Shown here: positions 42,359 to 51,423 of the stretch, in pieces | How positions within the stretch are numbered: the first letter of the stretch is position 1 | Layout: each line of letters opens with the position of its first letter | Assembly (NCBI RefSeq): GCF_030056665.1 | Contig: NZ_JASHIG010000023.1 | DNA length: 64,000 nt | From: Flectobacillus roseus | Lineage (GTDB): Bacteria > Bacteroidota > Bacteroidia > Cytophagales > Spirosomataceae | Reading direction: 5' to 3' (one strand) | The notes under the pieces: model-generated | Seen by the model: the letters and a program-made list of their open reading frames with translations, nothing else | Database searches by the model: none | What the model was told of the DNA's origin: nothing | Made by a program: the position numbers and the translations under genes

Positions 42359-44698
42359 TTATTTCTTAGCACCTTGTACCGCACCTGCTGCTTGTTTTTG
42401 CTGTTGCATTGGGTTTGGCATAGAAGGACGTTGTCCTTTGAACACTTGGAAACGAGTTGGTTGCTCTGGTTCACGAGGGAATGCGTTGTCTTCTGTGTTG
42501 ATATCAGCAATTTCGTAGAATGGATCAAGTACCCATTTTGCTACCTTTTTATCAGTAGGGATTACTTTCTTCACATCTTTGTCATTCAAACGCCAAATTT
42601 CTGCTGGAATACGAACTACTTCGTCAGTACCATCTTCGAATACCATTTTGATAATCACTGGCATTGGCAAACCTCCTTTGTTTTTCAAGTTAACTACATA
42701 GAAGTTTTTGTTGCCGTTTACCAATTGTTTCTCTTCGTCAGAAAGACCTGCAGTGGCCTGCTCAAAACGTTTTTTATCTGCTTCTGAAGTTGCATAACGG
42801 TCATAGCTGTTGTAGAAATCACGCATATCTGGATTTGCCTCTACTACTGTTTGAGGAATATCTTTTTTGTTACGGATATTACTCATCGTTTGGCGTTTTG
42901 CTTCAGCTTCTGTTTTTGCTTTCGCATTCTTTTGTTCAGGAGATTGGTTGTCGATACCAAACCATTCAACTGTTTCGATAGATTGGTCTACTGGCTCAAC
43001 ACCGTAGAACCATCCACGCCAGAACCAGTCCAAATCTACACCCGATGCATCTTCCATAGTACGGAAGAAATCAGCAGGATATGGTTGTTTGAAAGCCCAA
43101 CGACGAGCGTATTCTTTGAATGCCGCATCGAACAATTCACGACCCATAACCGTTTCGCGCAAGATATTCAAAGCTGTTGCAGGTTTTGCATAAGCGTTTG
43201 GACCAAATGCCATAATATTATCAGAACCACTCATGATAGGTACTTGTTGAGTAGGGTCAGTTTTCATGTAAGGTACAATATACTGAGGCTCGCCACGACG
43301 AGAAGGGAAATCTCTATCCCACTCTTGCTCAGCCAAATACTGACAGAAAGTATTCAAACCTTCGTCCATCCAAGACCATTGACGCTCATCTGAGTTGATA
43401 ATCATTGGGAAGAAGTTGTGACCTACTTCGTGAATAATTACACCAATCATACCAGCCTTTGTAGCTTCAGAATAAGTACCATCTGGCTCAGGACGACCAC
43501 CATTGAATGAAATCATTGGATATTCCATACCACCACCCGAAGTAGCATGACAAGAATATGCTACAGGATAAGGATAAGCTACAGAGTGTTTCGAGTACGA
43601 ACGCAAGGTATGCGCTACAACCATTGTTGAATATTGTCCCCAAAGTGGATTACCTTCTTTAGAATACAACGACATAGCCCAAACCTTTTTGCCTTCTACG
43701 TCTACTTGCATAGCATCCCAGATAAATTTACGTGAACTAGCGAAAGCAAAGTCACGCACGTTATCGGCTTTGTAAACCCAAGTTTTCTTACCCGTTGGTT
43801 TACCTTTTTCAGCAGCTTCAGCCTCCTCTTGAGAAACGATTAATACTGGACGAGTAGCAGTTTTTGCTTTCTCCATACGCTTCAATTGCTCAGCCGACAA
43901 TACTTGCGTTGGGTTTTGTAATTCACCCGAAGCACCAATTACATGATCATTTGGTGCTGTGATAGCTACTTTGTAGTTACCAAAGTTCAAAGTAAACTCC
44001 CCTTGACCCAAGAATTGTTTGTGCTGCCAACCATATACGTCATTGTACACAGCCATACGAGGGAACCAGTGTGCGATAAAATAGTTACAGTTGCCATCTT
44101 TCGCATAATATTCATAACCCGAACGACCATAGTATTCAGTAATCAAGTAGTTCCAGTCAATTGAGAAAGAAACACTAGCACCAGATTTCAATGGCGTAGG
44201 CAAATCAATACGCATCATCGTGTTGTTGATGGTATAAGGTAAATTACCACCTTTAGCATCACGCACTGATGTAATGTTATAACCGTACTTTTTAGGATCA
44301 GTCAAATTTTTGAATTGAGCTGTACTAGCTTGCGGACCCAAGCCACCCGTTTTGGTAGTATTACCGATGGCATCTTCCTTAAAAAGGTTTTGATCTAATT
44401 GCAACCAAAGGTAACGAAGCTCATCAGGAGAGTTATTGAAATACGTGATAGTTTCAGAACCAGTGATTTTACGTTGAATATCATCTAGTTCTACTTTGAT
44501 GTCATAATCAGCACGTTGTTGGAAATAGTCCTTGCCAGGCGCACCCGATGCAGTACGATACGAGTTTGGCGTAGGCAAGTCGGTGCCTAGTTGTTCAAAA
44601 CGCTTGTTGCCGTTATAAGGGTTGGCAGTTTGTTGTGCCAAAGCCCCTAAGTTAGAGAAAGCAACCAAGCCAGAAAAAATCAACAGTATTTTTTTCAT
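42359..44698 (-). CDS. M1-family zinc metallopeptidase, exported
   Basis: 779-residue gluzincin aminopeptidase-like protein with a signal peptide (about 1-22, ending ALAQQ). Zinc site H423-E424-V-G-H427 with E446 18 residues on; the exopeptidase-type GGGMEYP (388-394) replaces GAMEN. The C terminus is Q/P-rich and ends AVQGAKK. The start at 44698 (MKKILLIFSG) is taken because upstream in-frame residues lack a signal peptide. It likely trims peptides in the periplasm or at the surface. Confidence 0.94.
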   Translation of the reverse strand: MKKILLIFSGLVAFSNLGALAQQTANPYNGNKRFEQLGTDLPTPNSYRTASGAPGKDYFQQRADYDIKVELDDIQRKITGSETITYFNNSPDELRYLWLQLDQNLFKEDAIGNTTKTGGLGPQASTAQFKNLTDPKKYGYNITSVRDAKGGNLPYTINNTMMRIDLPTPLKSGASVSFSIDWNYLITEYYGRSGYEYYAKDGNCNYFIAHWFPRMAVYNDVYGWQHKQFLGQGEFTLNFGNYKVAITAPNDHVIGASGELQNPTQVLSAEQLKRMEKAKTATRPVLIVSQEEAEAAEKGKPTGKKTWVYKADNVRDFAFASSRKFIWDAMQVDVEGKKVWAMSLYSKEGNPLWGQYSTMVVAHTLRSYSKHSVAYPYPVAYSCHATSGGGMEYPMISFNGGRPEPDGTYSEATKAGMIGVIIHEVGHNFFPMIINSDERQWSWMDEGLNTFCQYLAEQEWDRDFPSRRGEPQYIVPYMKTDPTQQVPIMSGSDNIMAFGPNAYAKPATALNILRETVMGRELFDAAFKEYARRWAFKQPYPADFFRTMEDASGVDLDWFWRGWFYGVEPVDQSIETVEWFGIDNQSPEQKNAKAKTEAEAKRQTMSNIRNKKDIPQTVVEANPDMRDFYNSYDRYATSEADKKRFEQATAGLSDEEKQLVNGNKNFYVVNLKNKGGLPMPVIIKMVFEDGTDEVVRIPAEIWRLNDKDVKKVIPTDKKVAKWVLDPFYEIADINTEDNAFPREPEQPTRFQVFKGQRPSMPNPMQQQKQAAGAVQGAKK

Positions 44699-44862
44699 GG
44701 TCGATTTGTTGGTGAAAAATGTTTTTGACGAAATTAAGAAAAAAACAGTTTTAAGTAGTTGGTTTTTGTATGCTATTTGGCGGGTAAAGTCAGGAGTTGA
44801 GCGAATTGAGTAGATTTTACAACTGTCTAGTAGCCTTTTTTGCAAATTATATTCTTTTATAC

Positions 44863-44909
44863 AAAACAAAAAAGCCCAATACACTGGTGGTATTGAGCTT
44901 TTTTGTTTT
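44863..44909 (-). terminator. Rho-independent terminator of the GMC oxidoreductase gene
   Basis: AAAACAAAAAAGC and GCTTTTTTGTTTT form a 13-bp stem with a further AATAC/GTATT pairing inside; it is 10 bp after the GMC stop on the minus strand. Confidence 0.85.
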
Positions 44910-44918
44910 TGGATAAGC

Positions 44919-46631
44919 TTATAAATTACCCATTCTCATTTGCTTCACGGCGTAGTCGGCTGCACGAGCAGTCATCGCCATATAAGTCAATGATGGGTTT
45001 TGTGTTGAGGTTGATGTCATCGATGCTCCATCGGTGACAAATACGTTTTTACAAGCGTGCATTTGATTCCACTTGTTGAGTATCGATGTTTTGGGGTCTT
45101 TGCCCATTCGAGCGCCACCCATTTCGTGAATATCCAAACCAGCTGCCTGTTTTGAATCGTAGGTCTTGATATTTTTAAAACCTGCTTTCTCAAACATATC
45201 TGTCATTTGTTGCAAGTAATCTTTGACCATCTTTTCGTCATTATCATCATAACCTACAGCAATACGCAATTGCGGAATACCATAAGGGTCTTTCAGAGCT
45301 TTGTCGAGAGCTACATAATTGGATTCTTTCGGGATAGTCTCGCCCATCATGTGCGAACCTACACTCCACGCCCCACGTGTTACCTTTCCAAGATTTGCTT
45401 TCAAATCTTCTCCGATACCTTCGCTACTGTTATACTCGATACGACGACCATCAAACCCTGCGGCATATCCACGTAAGAAGTCTGTTTCTTGCTTATACAC
45501 ATTACGGAAACGAGGAATATAGCCACTGTTTGGGCGACGACCATCGGTTGTTGAATCCAATAACCCATCATACTCGCCTGACACACGTGCACGGTAGTTG
45601 TGGAAAGCCACGTATTTACCCAATACTCCACTGTCGTTACCCAAACCATTCTGGAAACGATTTGAAGTGGAATTCAACAAAATCAAATTGGTATTCAAAG
45701 CCGCTGCGTTGACAAAAATGATTTTTGCATAAAACTCAATCATTTCTTTGGTATTGGCATCTATGACTCTTACACCTGTTGCTTTCCCTTTTTTCTCGTC
45801 ATAAATAATCGAGTGAACTACCGAATCGGGGCGAAGAGTCATTTTACCTGTTTTCATTGCCCAAGGAATCGTCGAGGCGTTACTACTAAAATATCCTCCA
45901 AATGGACAACCTCTTTCACAAATCGTACGATGCTGACACTGCGCACGCCCTTGTTGCAAGTGAATTGGTTGTGCTTTGGTAATATGCGCCGCACGACCAA
46001 TAATGATATGACGGTCTTTATAGTTTTTGGAAACTTGTTCCTTGAAATACTTTTCAACACAATTCAAATCGTGAGGGGGCAAAAACTCACCGTCTGGAAG
46101 TGTATCCAAACCATCTTTGTTACCTGTAATACCCGCAAATTTTTCGACATAACTATACCAAGGCGCCAAGTCATTATAACGAATTGGCCAATCTACCGCA
46201 AAGCCATCACGTGCAGGCCCTTCAAAGTCAAAATTACTCCAGCGTTGTGTTTGGCGTGCCCATAATAATGATTTTCCACCTACTTGATAGCCTCTAATCC
46301 AATCAAAAGGCTTTTCTTGTACGTAAGGATGTTCTTTATCTTTAGCAAAAAACTGCGTTGTACCTTCGTAAAAAGCATAACATTTACTTACAATAGGATT
46401 TTCTTGTTTGATCTCATAAGGTAATTGCCCTCTGTGTTCAAATTCCCAAGGCTGTAACATCGTGGTCGGATAATCTACTACATGACGCACATCACGCCCA
46501 CGTTCGAGCACCAAGGTACGTAAGCCTTTTCCTGTAAGTTCTTTGGCTGCCCAGCCACCGCTAATACCTGAGCCAATCACAATGGCATCATAGGTTCTAT
46601 TTTTTGTGCTATCTATATTAAAATTACTCAT
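44919..46631 (-). CDS. GMC-family FAD oxidoreductase
   Basis: 570-residue flavoprotein of the glucose-methanol-choline family. The ADP-binding motif is VIGSGISGGWAAKEL (about 18-32), with VLERG and the NPSLTYMAMTARAADY end block. The C-terminal active-site region has HEMGGARMG. CERGCPFGG is a cysteine-rich loop shared by two-subunit Bacteroidota and gluconate-2-dehydrogenase-type enzymes. It lacks a signal peptide and is encoded 128 bp downstream of a Tat-type small subunit, so it may be exported in complex with it. It probably oxidises a sugar or sugar acid. Confidence 0.93.
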   Translation of the reverse strand: MSNFNIDSTKNRTYDAIVIGSGISGGWAAKELTGKGLRTLVLERGRDVRHVVDYPTTMLQPWEFEHRGQLPYEIKQENPIVSKCYAFYEGTTQFFAKDKEHPYVQEKPFDWIRGYQVGGKSLLWARQTQRWSNFDFEGPARDGFAVDWPIRYNDLAPWYSYVEKFAGITGNKDGLDTLPDGEFLPPHDLNCVEKYFKEQVSKNYKDRHIIIGRAAHITKAQPIHLQQGRAQCQHRTICERGCPFGGYFSSNASTIPWAMKTGKMTLRPDSVVHSIIYDEKKGKATGVRVIDANTKEMIEFYAKIIFVNAAALNTNLILLNSTSNRFQNGLGNDSGVLGKYVAFHNYRARVSGEYDGLLDSTTDGRRPNSGYIPRFRNVYKQETDFLRGYAAGFDGRRIEYNSSEGIGEDLKANLGKVTRGAWSVGSHMMGETIPKESNYVALDKALKDPYGIPQLRIAVGYDDNDEKMVKDYLQQMTDMFEKAGFKNIKTYDSKQAAGLDIHEMGGARMGKDPKTSILNKWNQMHACKNVFVTDGASMTSTSTQNPSLTYMAMTARAADYAVKQMRMGNL

Positions 46632-46759
46632 GAAATCAATGATTATTTGAAGAGCTGTCGAAGTTCGGTTTACTGCTTTGTTGCTAAAAAGCGCTGCTGA
46701 TTAAATCATAAAGGTGTTTTTGCCGAACGCCCATAGCTCATTACCGAAAGCCTAACTAC

Positions 46760-47269
46760 TTATTTTACTTTTACACATCCATGGTATCTGCCTGGCACCA
46801 TTTCATAATGCGTAATATTGGTCATTACGTATTCAGAATTGAGGTATCCACGTACTGTTAAACCTTTAAGCAAGCCATAAAAATCTTTGGTTTCGGCTCC
46901 ACTTTCAAAGCCTTTCAACAATTCGATGCGCTGTGGTGTATCAAGCTGAGTAAATGGTTTGCTGTATTTTTGCTGAGCAACAGAGTCTATCTGGCCAATA
47001 CCTTTGGCAAAAGCTGACTGTACTTCCTTAGAGTAACAATCGGCTACCATTTTTTGAACAAAAGTGTCCAATCCAAGGTCTTTTGCTCCAGGCGTGTTTG
47101 TCTTGGGAATAATGGTCTCAACAGCTTCGCTTAGTACACTCGCCAAATTAGGACGCAACCAATTTTTTGCGGTTATCGAGTTGGTCGACCAAGCATTTGC
47201 CCACTCGGGTAAAGCTACCGCTCCTCCAATGAGCATCGCCATACTTTTTAAGGCATTACGTCTTTCCAT
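46760..47269 (-). CDS. gluconate 2-dehydrogenase subunit 3-family protein
   Basis: 169-residue partner subunit of the GMC enzyme. It starts MERRNALKSMAMLIGGAVALP, a Tat-like signal with the twin arginine at 3-4 and a hydrophobic stretch, so it could carry the cofactor-loaded GMC subunit across the inner membrane (hitch-hiking, inference). The rest matches the subunit 3 family (LSEAVETIIPKTNTPGAKDLGLDTFVQKM). Gene order small subunit then GMC is usual in Bacteroidota. Confidence 0.9.
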   Translation of the reverse strand: MERRNALKSMAMLIGGAVALPEWANAWSTNSITAKNWLRPNLASVLSEAVETIIPKTNTPGAKDLGLDTFVQKMVADCYSKEVQSAFAKGIGQIDSVAQQKYSKPFTQLDTPQRIELLKGFESGAETKDFYGLLKGLTVRGYLNSEYVMTNITHYEMVPGRYHGCVKVK

Positions 47270-47616
47270 AAGTTTGTCTTTTAGTAGTAAGAAAATGGGA
47301 TTATTTTTAGTCTTTGGGGATATTTCTTATCTTTATTATAGCTTTAAAAATCATAATGAGTAATTACTAATTAAGCCCTTTAATGGCATGACTAGTACTT
47401 TTTTATCCTAAAACTTTGCAAAAAAATATTAGGACAGATTTTTATAAGCAATAACTCCCAATATACACATATTTTCATAAATACTTATCCTTATCAATTA
47501 GGCTAACGAAGTGTAAAATATAATATTTTTAAGAAAAAATTTACTTAAACAAAATATACAAACAGCGAGTTTAGCCTTCATTCAAAAGATTGTTTCATTA
47601 TATCCTATTGTATTTT
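47270..47616. other. divergent intergenic region, nothing else recognised
   Basis: A 347-bp A/T-rich divergent gap between the gluconate-dehydrogenase-type operon and a hypothetical gene. Promoters for both must lie here, but I see no clear operator or repeat. Confidence 0.5.
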
Positions 47617-48105
47617 ATGGCACATGCAAATCCAGAACTCATCCAAGCCTTGCGTCGTACTGCCCAAAAATTGTCTATCGGAAATCCATACCAATGGGGG
47701 CACATGGGAAGTTGTAACTGTGGCAACTTGGCGCAAGAATTAACCCAACTCACCAAAGCACAAATTCATGAATTTGCCATGCAAGGTCGTGGCGATTGGC
47801 GCGAGCAAGTAGAAGAGTTTTGCCCAACGAGTGGGCTTCCGATGGACTTACTTATTTCGGATATGCTCAATCATGGTCTAACAACTTCCGACTTACAGAA
47901 CTTAGAACGTTTGAGTGATAAAAAAGTTTTAGCTAGAATTCCATTAGAGCGTCGTGACAAAATGCGCCACAATTACCGTGACGATGTAGTCCTTTATCTC
48001 AACGAGTGGGCGAATCAATTAGAAGAAGAATTGTTACCTAATATTAAGTTAGACTTGTCGTTCATGAACGAAGAAAAAGTTGAAGCAAATTTGGTGACCA
48101 TTTAA
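47617..48105 (+). CDS. conserved hypothetical protein with a CNCG motif
   Basis: 162 residues, no signal peptide or membrane helix. I do not recognise a named family. Notable is HMGSCNCGNLAQELTQLTKAQIHEFAMQ, in which two cysteines and a histidine could bind a metal. The rest is charged and helical (QLEEELLPNIKLDLSFMNEE). The start at 47617 (MAHANPELIQAL) is preferred over one nine codons upstream with a hydrophobic stretch unlike a signal. Confidence 0.75.
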   Translation: MAHANPELIQALRRTAQKLSIGNPYQWGHMGSCNCGNLAQELTQLTKAQIHEFAMQGRGDWREQVEEFCPTSGLPMDLLISDMLNHGLTTSDLQNLERLSDKKVLARIPLERRDKMRHNYRDDVVLYLNEWANQLEEELLPNIKLDLSFMNEEKVEANLVTI

Positions 48106-48434
48106 GTATCAATACGCTTTTGTCAATAAGCCGTAGGCATTAGGCAGAAAAACTTCTACAGATTCATAGGAAATACTTTTGCCAAATGCCCATAGCTGAC
48201 AGAAGAATACCAAGTATTAGCACCTCATGTATCAGCGCTTTAAAGCTTATTTATAATCAACTTGAATGTTAACAAAGGACTAATCAACCAATTTTGTAAG
48301 CAAGCTTCTTACGTCTGAGTACTTAAATGCCGAAGATGATATCAAACCATCTTCGGCATTTTTTATTTTGTCTACTTCACAGAGGAAGGTAATTCTATTC
48401 ATTTCCAGATTTGGGCTATAGAAAATTTGCGCTA
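48106..48434. other. gap with a diverged repeat and a terminator hairpin
   Basis: The 329 bp hold an imperfect inverted repeat, GGCATTAGGCA at about 48137 and TTTGCCAAATGCCCATAGCT at about 48178, members of a dispersed family also at 46717-46739 and 61134-61156. AAATGCCGAAGATG and its complement (48325-48361) form a terminator-like hairpin. No gene is seen. Confidence 0.65.
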
Positions 48435-48479
48435 TGTGATAAAAGTTACATTTAATGCCCTATCATTAAAATAACTTTG
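48435..48479 (+). promoter_or_regulatory. sulfur-regulon promoter 4
   Basis: TGTGATAAAAGTTACA (48435-48450) is followed by 21 bp and TAACTTTG (48472-48479). Start of transcription is expected near 48486, about 243 bp before the YeeE start codon, giving an unusually long leader. Confidence 0.75.
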
Positions 48480-48505
48480 TATCATCAAAAAGAAATAATC
48501 ATACA

Positions 48506-48568
48506 ATGAATGACTACTTATCTTTATTCTTTTTGAAACTAAATATCGCTAACTATTTGTTTAAATGA
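48506..48568 (+). CDS. possible leader peptide, 20 codons
   Basis: An ATG at 48506 opens 20 codons of hydrophobic, leucine/phenylalanine-rich peptide and stops at 48566. It begins about 20 bp after the expected start of transcription in the YeeE leader. It may be chance in this A/T-rich sequence. Confidence 0.15.
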   Translation: MNDYLSLFFLKLNIANYLFK

Positions 48569-48728
48569 TACTTATGCTTTCTACTTCTTCGGATAGACAT
48601 CTTTTGATTCTCAAGCATTTTTTACCAATAAATTACTCAACGTTATAGAAATCCTATAAATTTTTAAGAAATTAGAAAATAAAATACTTAATCTATAGAC
48701 ATTATTTTAAAACAATTTAAACATAATT

Positions 48729-49301
48729 ATGGAACTACTTGAATTCATTAAACAACCGTGGCCTTGGTATGTGGCAGGTCCTTTAATCGGACTTACAGTC
48801 CCTACTTTGTTATTAATCGGAAATAAATCTTTTGGTATATCATCGTCATTACGACATATCTGTGCGGCTTGTATGCCAGCAGATATACCATTTTTCAAAT
48901 ACAATTGGCGCAAAGAAATCTGGAATTTAATTTTTGTTCTTGGCGTTTTAATCGGTGGATTTATTGCTACTAATTTCTTAGCGAATCCTAATGCCATTGT
49001 TATTAATCCTCAAACTATCAAAGATTTAAGCACATTAGGAATTAAGGACTTTAATGGTTTGATGCCTTCTGATATTTTTGCGCCTGAAAATATTTTTAGC
49101 TTAAAAGGGTTGATATTCTTTGTTATCGGTGGCTTTATGGTTGGCTTCGGAACCCGTTGGGCGGGAGGCTGTACTTCAGGACATGCCATTATGGGTATCT
49201 CTAACTTACAAGTCCCATCAGTCATTGCAACTTGTTGCTTTATGGTTGGCGGTTTTGCTTCAACGCACTTGTTGTTGCCATTGATATTTAAGTTATTTTA
49301 A
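48729..49301 (+). CDS. YeeE/YedE-family sulfur transporter, half 1
   Basis: 190-residue integral membrane protein with about five helices. The signature GTRWAGGCTSGHAIMGISNLQVPS carries the conserved cysteine of YeeE/YedE (DUF395) proteins, which take up thiosulfate or move other sulfur compounds. C45/C48 in RHICAACMPADIPFFKYNW are further cysteines. It is a split form: the partner half is encoded 88 bp downstream. It lies in the sulfur regulon. Confidence 0.93.
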   Translation: MELLEFIKQPWPWYVAGPLIGLTVPTLLLIGNKSFGISSSLRHICAACMPADIPFFKYNWRKEIWNLIFVLGVLIGGFIATNFLANPNAIVINPQTIKDLSTLGIKDFNGLMPSDIFAPENIFSLKGLIFFVIGGFMVGFGTRWAGGCTSGHAIMGISNLQVPSVIATCCFMVGGFASTHLLLPLIFKLF

Positions 49302-49389
49302 AAGGGAACAGGCACAAAGGAGCACAGGCATAGAGTGTTAAAAGAGCTCTTCCTATTTCCTCACACATATTTTTCATAAAAATATTCTC

Positions 49390-49887
49390 ATGAAATCGAC
49401 ATTTGAAACTCCGATAGTAGAAAAAGAAGAATTCGTTTGCGAAGCGCCAAACGATATGAAAACTTCAGAAAGCGGTTTATCCAACCTCAAATACCTCATC
49501 GTAGGAATTATGTTTGGTATCGTTTTCGTAAAAGCAGAAATTATATCATGGTTCAGAATTCAAGAAATGTTCCGTTTGCAAAGCTTCCACATGTATGGCG
49601 TTATTGGTAGCGCTGTGGTGGTAGGTATGATTTCGGTATTTCTCATCAAAAAATTCAATATCAAAACGCTGTCAGGGGAAACGGTAGAGTTTCATCCCAA
49701 AAAATTCCAACAAGGACAAATCTACGGTGGTTTACTTTTTGGATTGGGCTGGGCTATCACAGGCGCATGTCCCGGACCATTATTTGCTCAAATTGGTAGC
49801 GGTTTTGTAGCAGTCATTGTTACACTTTTGAGTGCTATTGCAGGTACTTGGACGTATGGGTACTTCAAAGAAAAGTTACCAAACTAA
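49390..49887 (+). CDS. YeeE/YedE-family sulfur transporter, half 2
   Basis: 165-residue membrane protein with four or so helices and an N-terminal cytoplasmic extension (about 1-28). GWAITGACPGPLFAQIG carries the second conserved cysteine motif of the family. Split YeeE pairs like this one occur with Blh persulfide dioxygenase in BigR-regulated operons of other bacteria. Here the same set of genes is present but regulated by a Crp/Fnr-like site. A terminator follows. Confidence 0.93.
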   Translation: MKSTFETPIVEKEEFVCEAPNDMKTSESGLSNLKYLIVGIMFGIVFVKAEIISWFRIQEMFRLQSFHMYGVIGSAVVVGMISVFLIKKFNIKTLSGETVEFHPKKFQQGQIYGGLLFGLGWAITGACPGPLFAQIGSGFVAVIVTLLSAIAGTWTYGYFKEKLPN

Positions 49888-49925
49888 AGGCTACAAGGCT
49901 AAATATTAAAGCATTATCAGTCAAG

Positions 49926-49952
49926 AAAAAGCACCTCACAAGGGTGCTTTTT
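49926..49952 (+). terminator. terminator of the YeeE pair
   Basis: AAAAAGCACC and GGTGCTTTTT form a 10-bp stem followed by a T-rich tail, 39 bp after the stop. Confidence 0.85.
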
Positions 49953-49986
49953 GCTTTTTATGTATTTTCAAATAACATTTTTGCTA

Positions 49987-50030
49987 TGTAACAAATATCA
50001 CAGAACCTCTTAGATTATTTATAGAATTTG
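49987..50030 (+). promoter_or_regulatory. sulfur-regulon promoter 5
   Basis: TGTAACAAATATCACA (49987-50002) is a perfect half-site pair. After 20-21 bp comes a TAGAATTTG box (50022-50030), with one base more than TAnnTTTG. The start of transcription is expected about 50036, just before the oxidoreductase ATG at 50054. Confidence 0.75.
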
Positions 50031-50053
50031 CAGAAAAAACCAAATTCTGAGCC

Positions 50054-51259
50054 ATGAACAATCAATTCGAAGTTCTTATAGTCGGTGGCGGCAACGCAGG
50101 TTTGTCTGTTGCGGCACAATTGTTACAAAACAAATCTGGATTATCTATTGGTATCGTTGAGCCATCAGACAAACATTATTATCAACCAGCTTGGACCTTG
50201 GTAGGTGCTGGCGAGTTTGATATTGCCGATACTGAAAAGAACGAGAAAGATTATATTCCAGCAGGAAGTACGTGGATTAAAGATGCTGTAGCAACCTTTG
50301 AGCCAGAGCAAAATCAAGTTACTTGTAAAAGCGGAGCAAAATATACCTACAAGATTTTGATTGTAGCACCGGGCATTCAGATTGACTGGCAAAAAATTAA
50401 AGGTTTATCCGACACATTAGGCAAAAACGAAGTATCAAGCAATTACTCTTTTGATATTGCGCCTTACACTTGGGAACTTATCAAGAATTTCAATGGAGGC
50501 GTTGCTGTTTTTACCAATCCAAGTACTGCCATTAAATGTGGAGGAGCCCCTCACAAAATTATGTATTTGGCATGCGATTATTGGCGTAAAAAAGGCATTT
50601 TAGACCAATGTGAAGTGCATTATGTGTCTGGCGCTGGTGTTATCTTTGGCGTAAAGGAATATGCTCAAACCTTGGAAAAAGTTGTAGAAGACAATAACAT
50701 ACACACACATTTTGGTGCTAATACCGTAGCAATCGACGGAAAAAGCAAAACCGTTTTATATGAACAAAAAAATGCAGAGGGAGAAATTGTTCAGAAAAGC
50801 CTGAACTTCGATATGTGCCATGCGGTGCCTCCACAAAGTGCCCCTGATTTTATCAAAAAAAGCCCTTTAGCTGATCCTAACAATGCCTTAGGATATGTTG
50901 AAATCAACAAAAATACGATGCAACATAGTCGCTATTCGAACGTGTTTGCCCTTGGTGACTGTACCAATGCACCTTGTAGCAAAACGGGTGCTGCTATTCG
51001 TAAGCAAGCTCCTGTGGTTGTCGAAAATGTCTTGAAAGTCTTAGCACAACAAACTCCTACTGCTGAATATACGGGATACAGCGCATGTCCAATCCCAACG
51101 AAATATGGCAAACTCATGCTTGCAGAGTTTGATTATAGTAATACTCCCCAAATGACTTTCCCTTTTGACCAAGCCAAACCACGATGGACGATGTGGTTGC
51201 TCAAAAAATATGTTTTGCCTTGGTTATACTGGAATAGAATTTTGACAGGAAAAGCTTAA
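50054..51259 (+). CDS. sqr: sulfide:quinone oxidoreductase, type II
   Basis: 401-residue FAD enzyme, peripheral to the inner membrane. It oxidises sulfide to persulfide and reduces quinone. The FAD motif is VGGGNAGLSVAAQL (11-24). C162 in AIKCGGAPHKIMYL and C345 in GYSACPIPTKYG are the redox pair of the type II (human SQRDL-like) group, together with the block LMLAEFDYSNTPQMTFPFDQ. C303/C308 in GDCTNAPCSKT are extra. A C-terminal membrane-anchor helix pair ends LPWLYWNRIL. A Crp/Fnr regulator follows. Confidence 0.96.
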   Translation: MNNQFEVLIVGGGNAGLSVAAQLLQNKSGLSIGIVEPSDKHYYQPAWTLVGAGEFDIADTEKNEKDYIPAGSTWIKDAVATFEPEQNQVTCKSGAKYTYKILIVAPGIQIDWQKIKGLSDTLGKNEVSSNYSFDIAPYTWELIKNFNGGVAVFTNPSTAIKCGGAPHKIMYLACDYWRKKGILDQCEVHYVSGAGVIFGVKEYAQTLEKVVEDNNIHTHFGANTVAIDGKSKTVLYEQKNAEGEIVQKSLNFDMCHAVPPQSAPDFIKKSPLADPNNALGYVEINKNTMQHSRYSNVFALGDCTNAPCSKTGAAIRKQAPVVVENVLKVLAQQTPTAEYTGYSACPIPTKYGKLMLAEFDYSNTPQMTFPFDQAKPRWTMWLLKKYVLPWLYWNRILTGKA

Positions 51260-51279
51260 TAACCTAACCCTTTATTTTC

Positions 51280-51319
51280 AAGCCAAAGAAGATAGTTCAC
51301 AACTATCCTTCTTTGGCTT
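51280..51319 (+). terminator. terminator of the sulfide:quinone oxidoreductase gene
   Basis: AAGCCAAAGAAGATAGTT pairs with AACTATCCTTCTTTGGCTT (one bulge), 20 bp after the stop, so the regulator gene downstream needs its own promoter. Confidence 0.85.
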
Positions 51320-51423
51320 ATTTCATATCTAACCTTGACAAAGTATATCAACAACAATTCATATATTAATATATTGTCGTATCTTGTAAGATATTATCCC
51401 CAACTTAAATAGACACCCTTAGC

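Noticed and set aside
42374..43393. Long open frames antisense to the M1 peptidase gene
   Set aside because: They mirror codon structure of the real gene, lack domains and start signals, and have no homologue that I recognise.
51385..51400. Autoregulatory Crp/Fnr site before its own gene (TGTAAGATATTATCCC)
   Set aside because: Only the left half-site resembles the motif and it lies 24 bp from the start codon without the promoter geometry of the other five.
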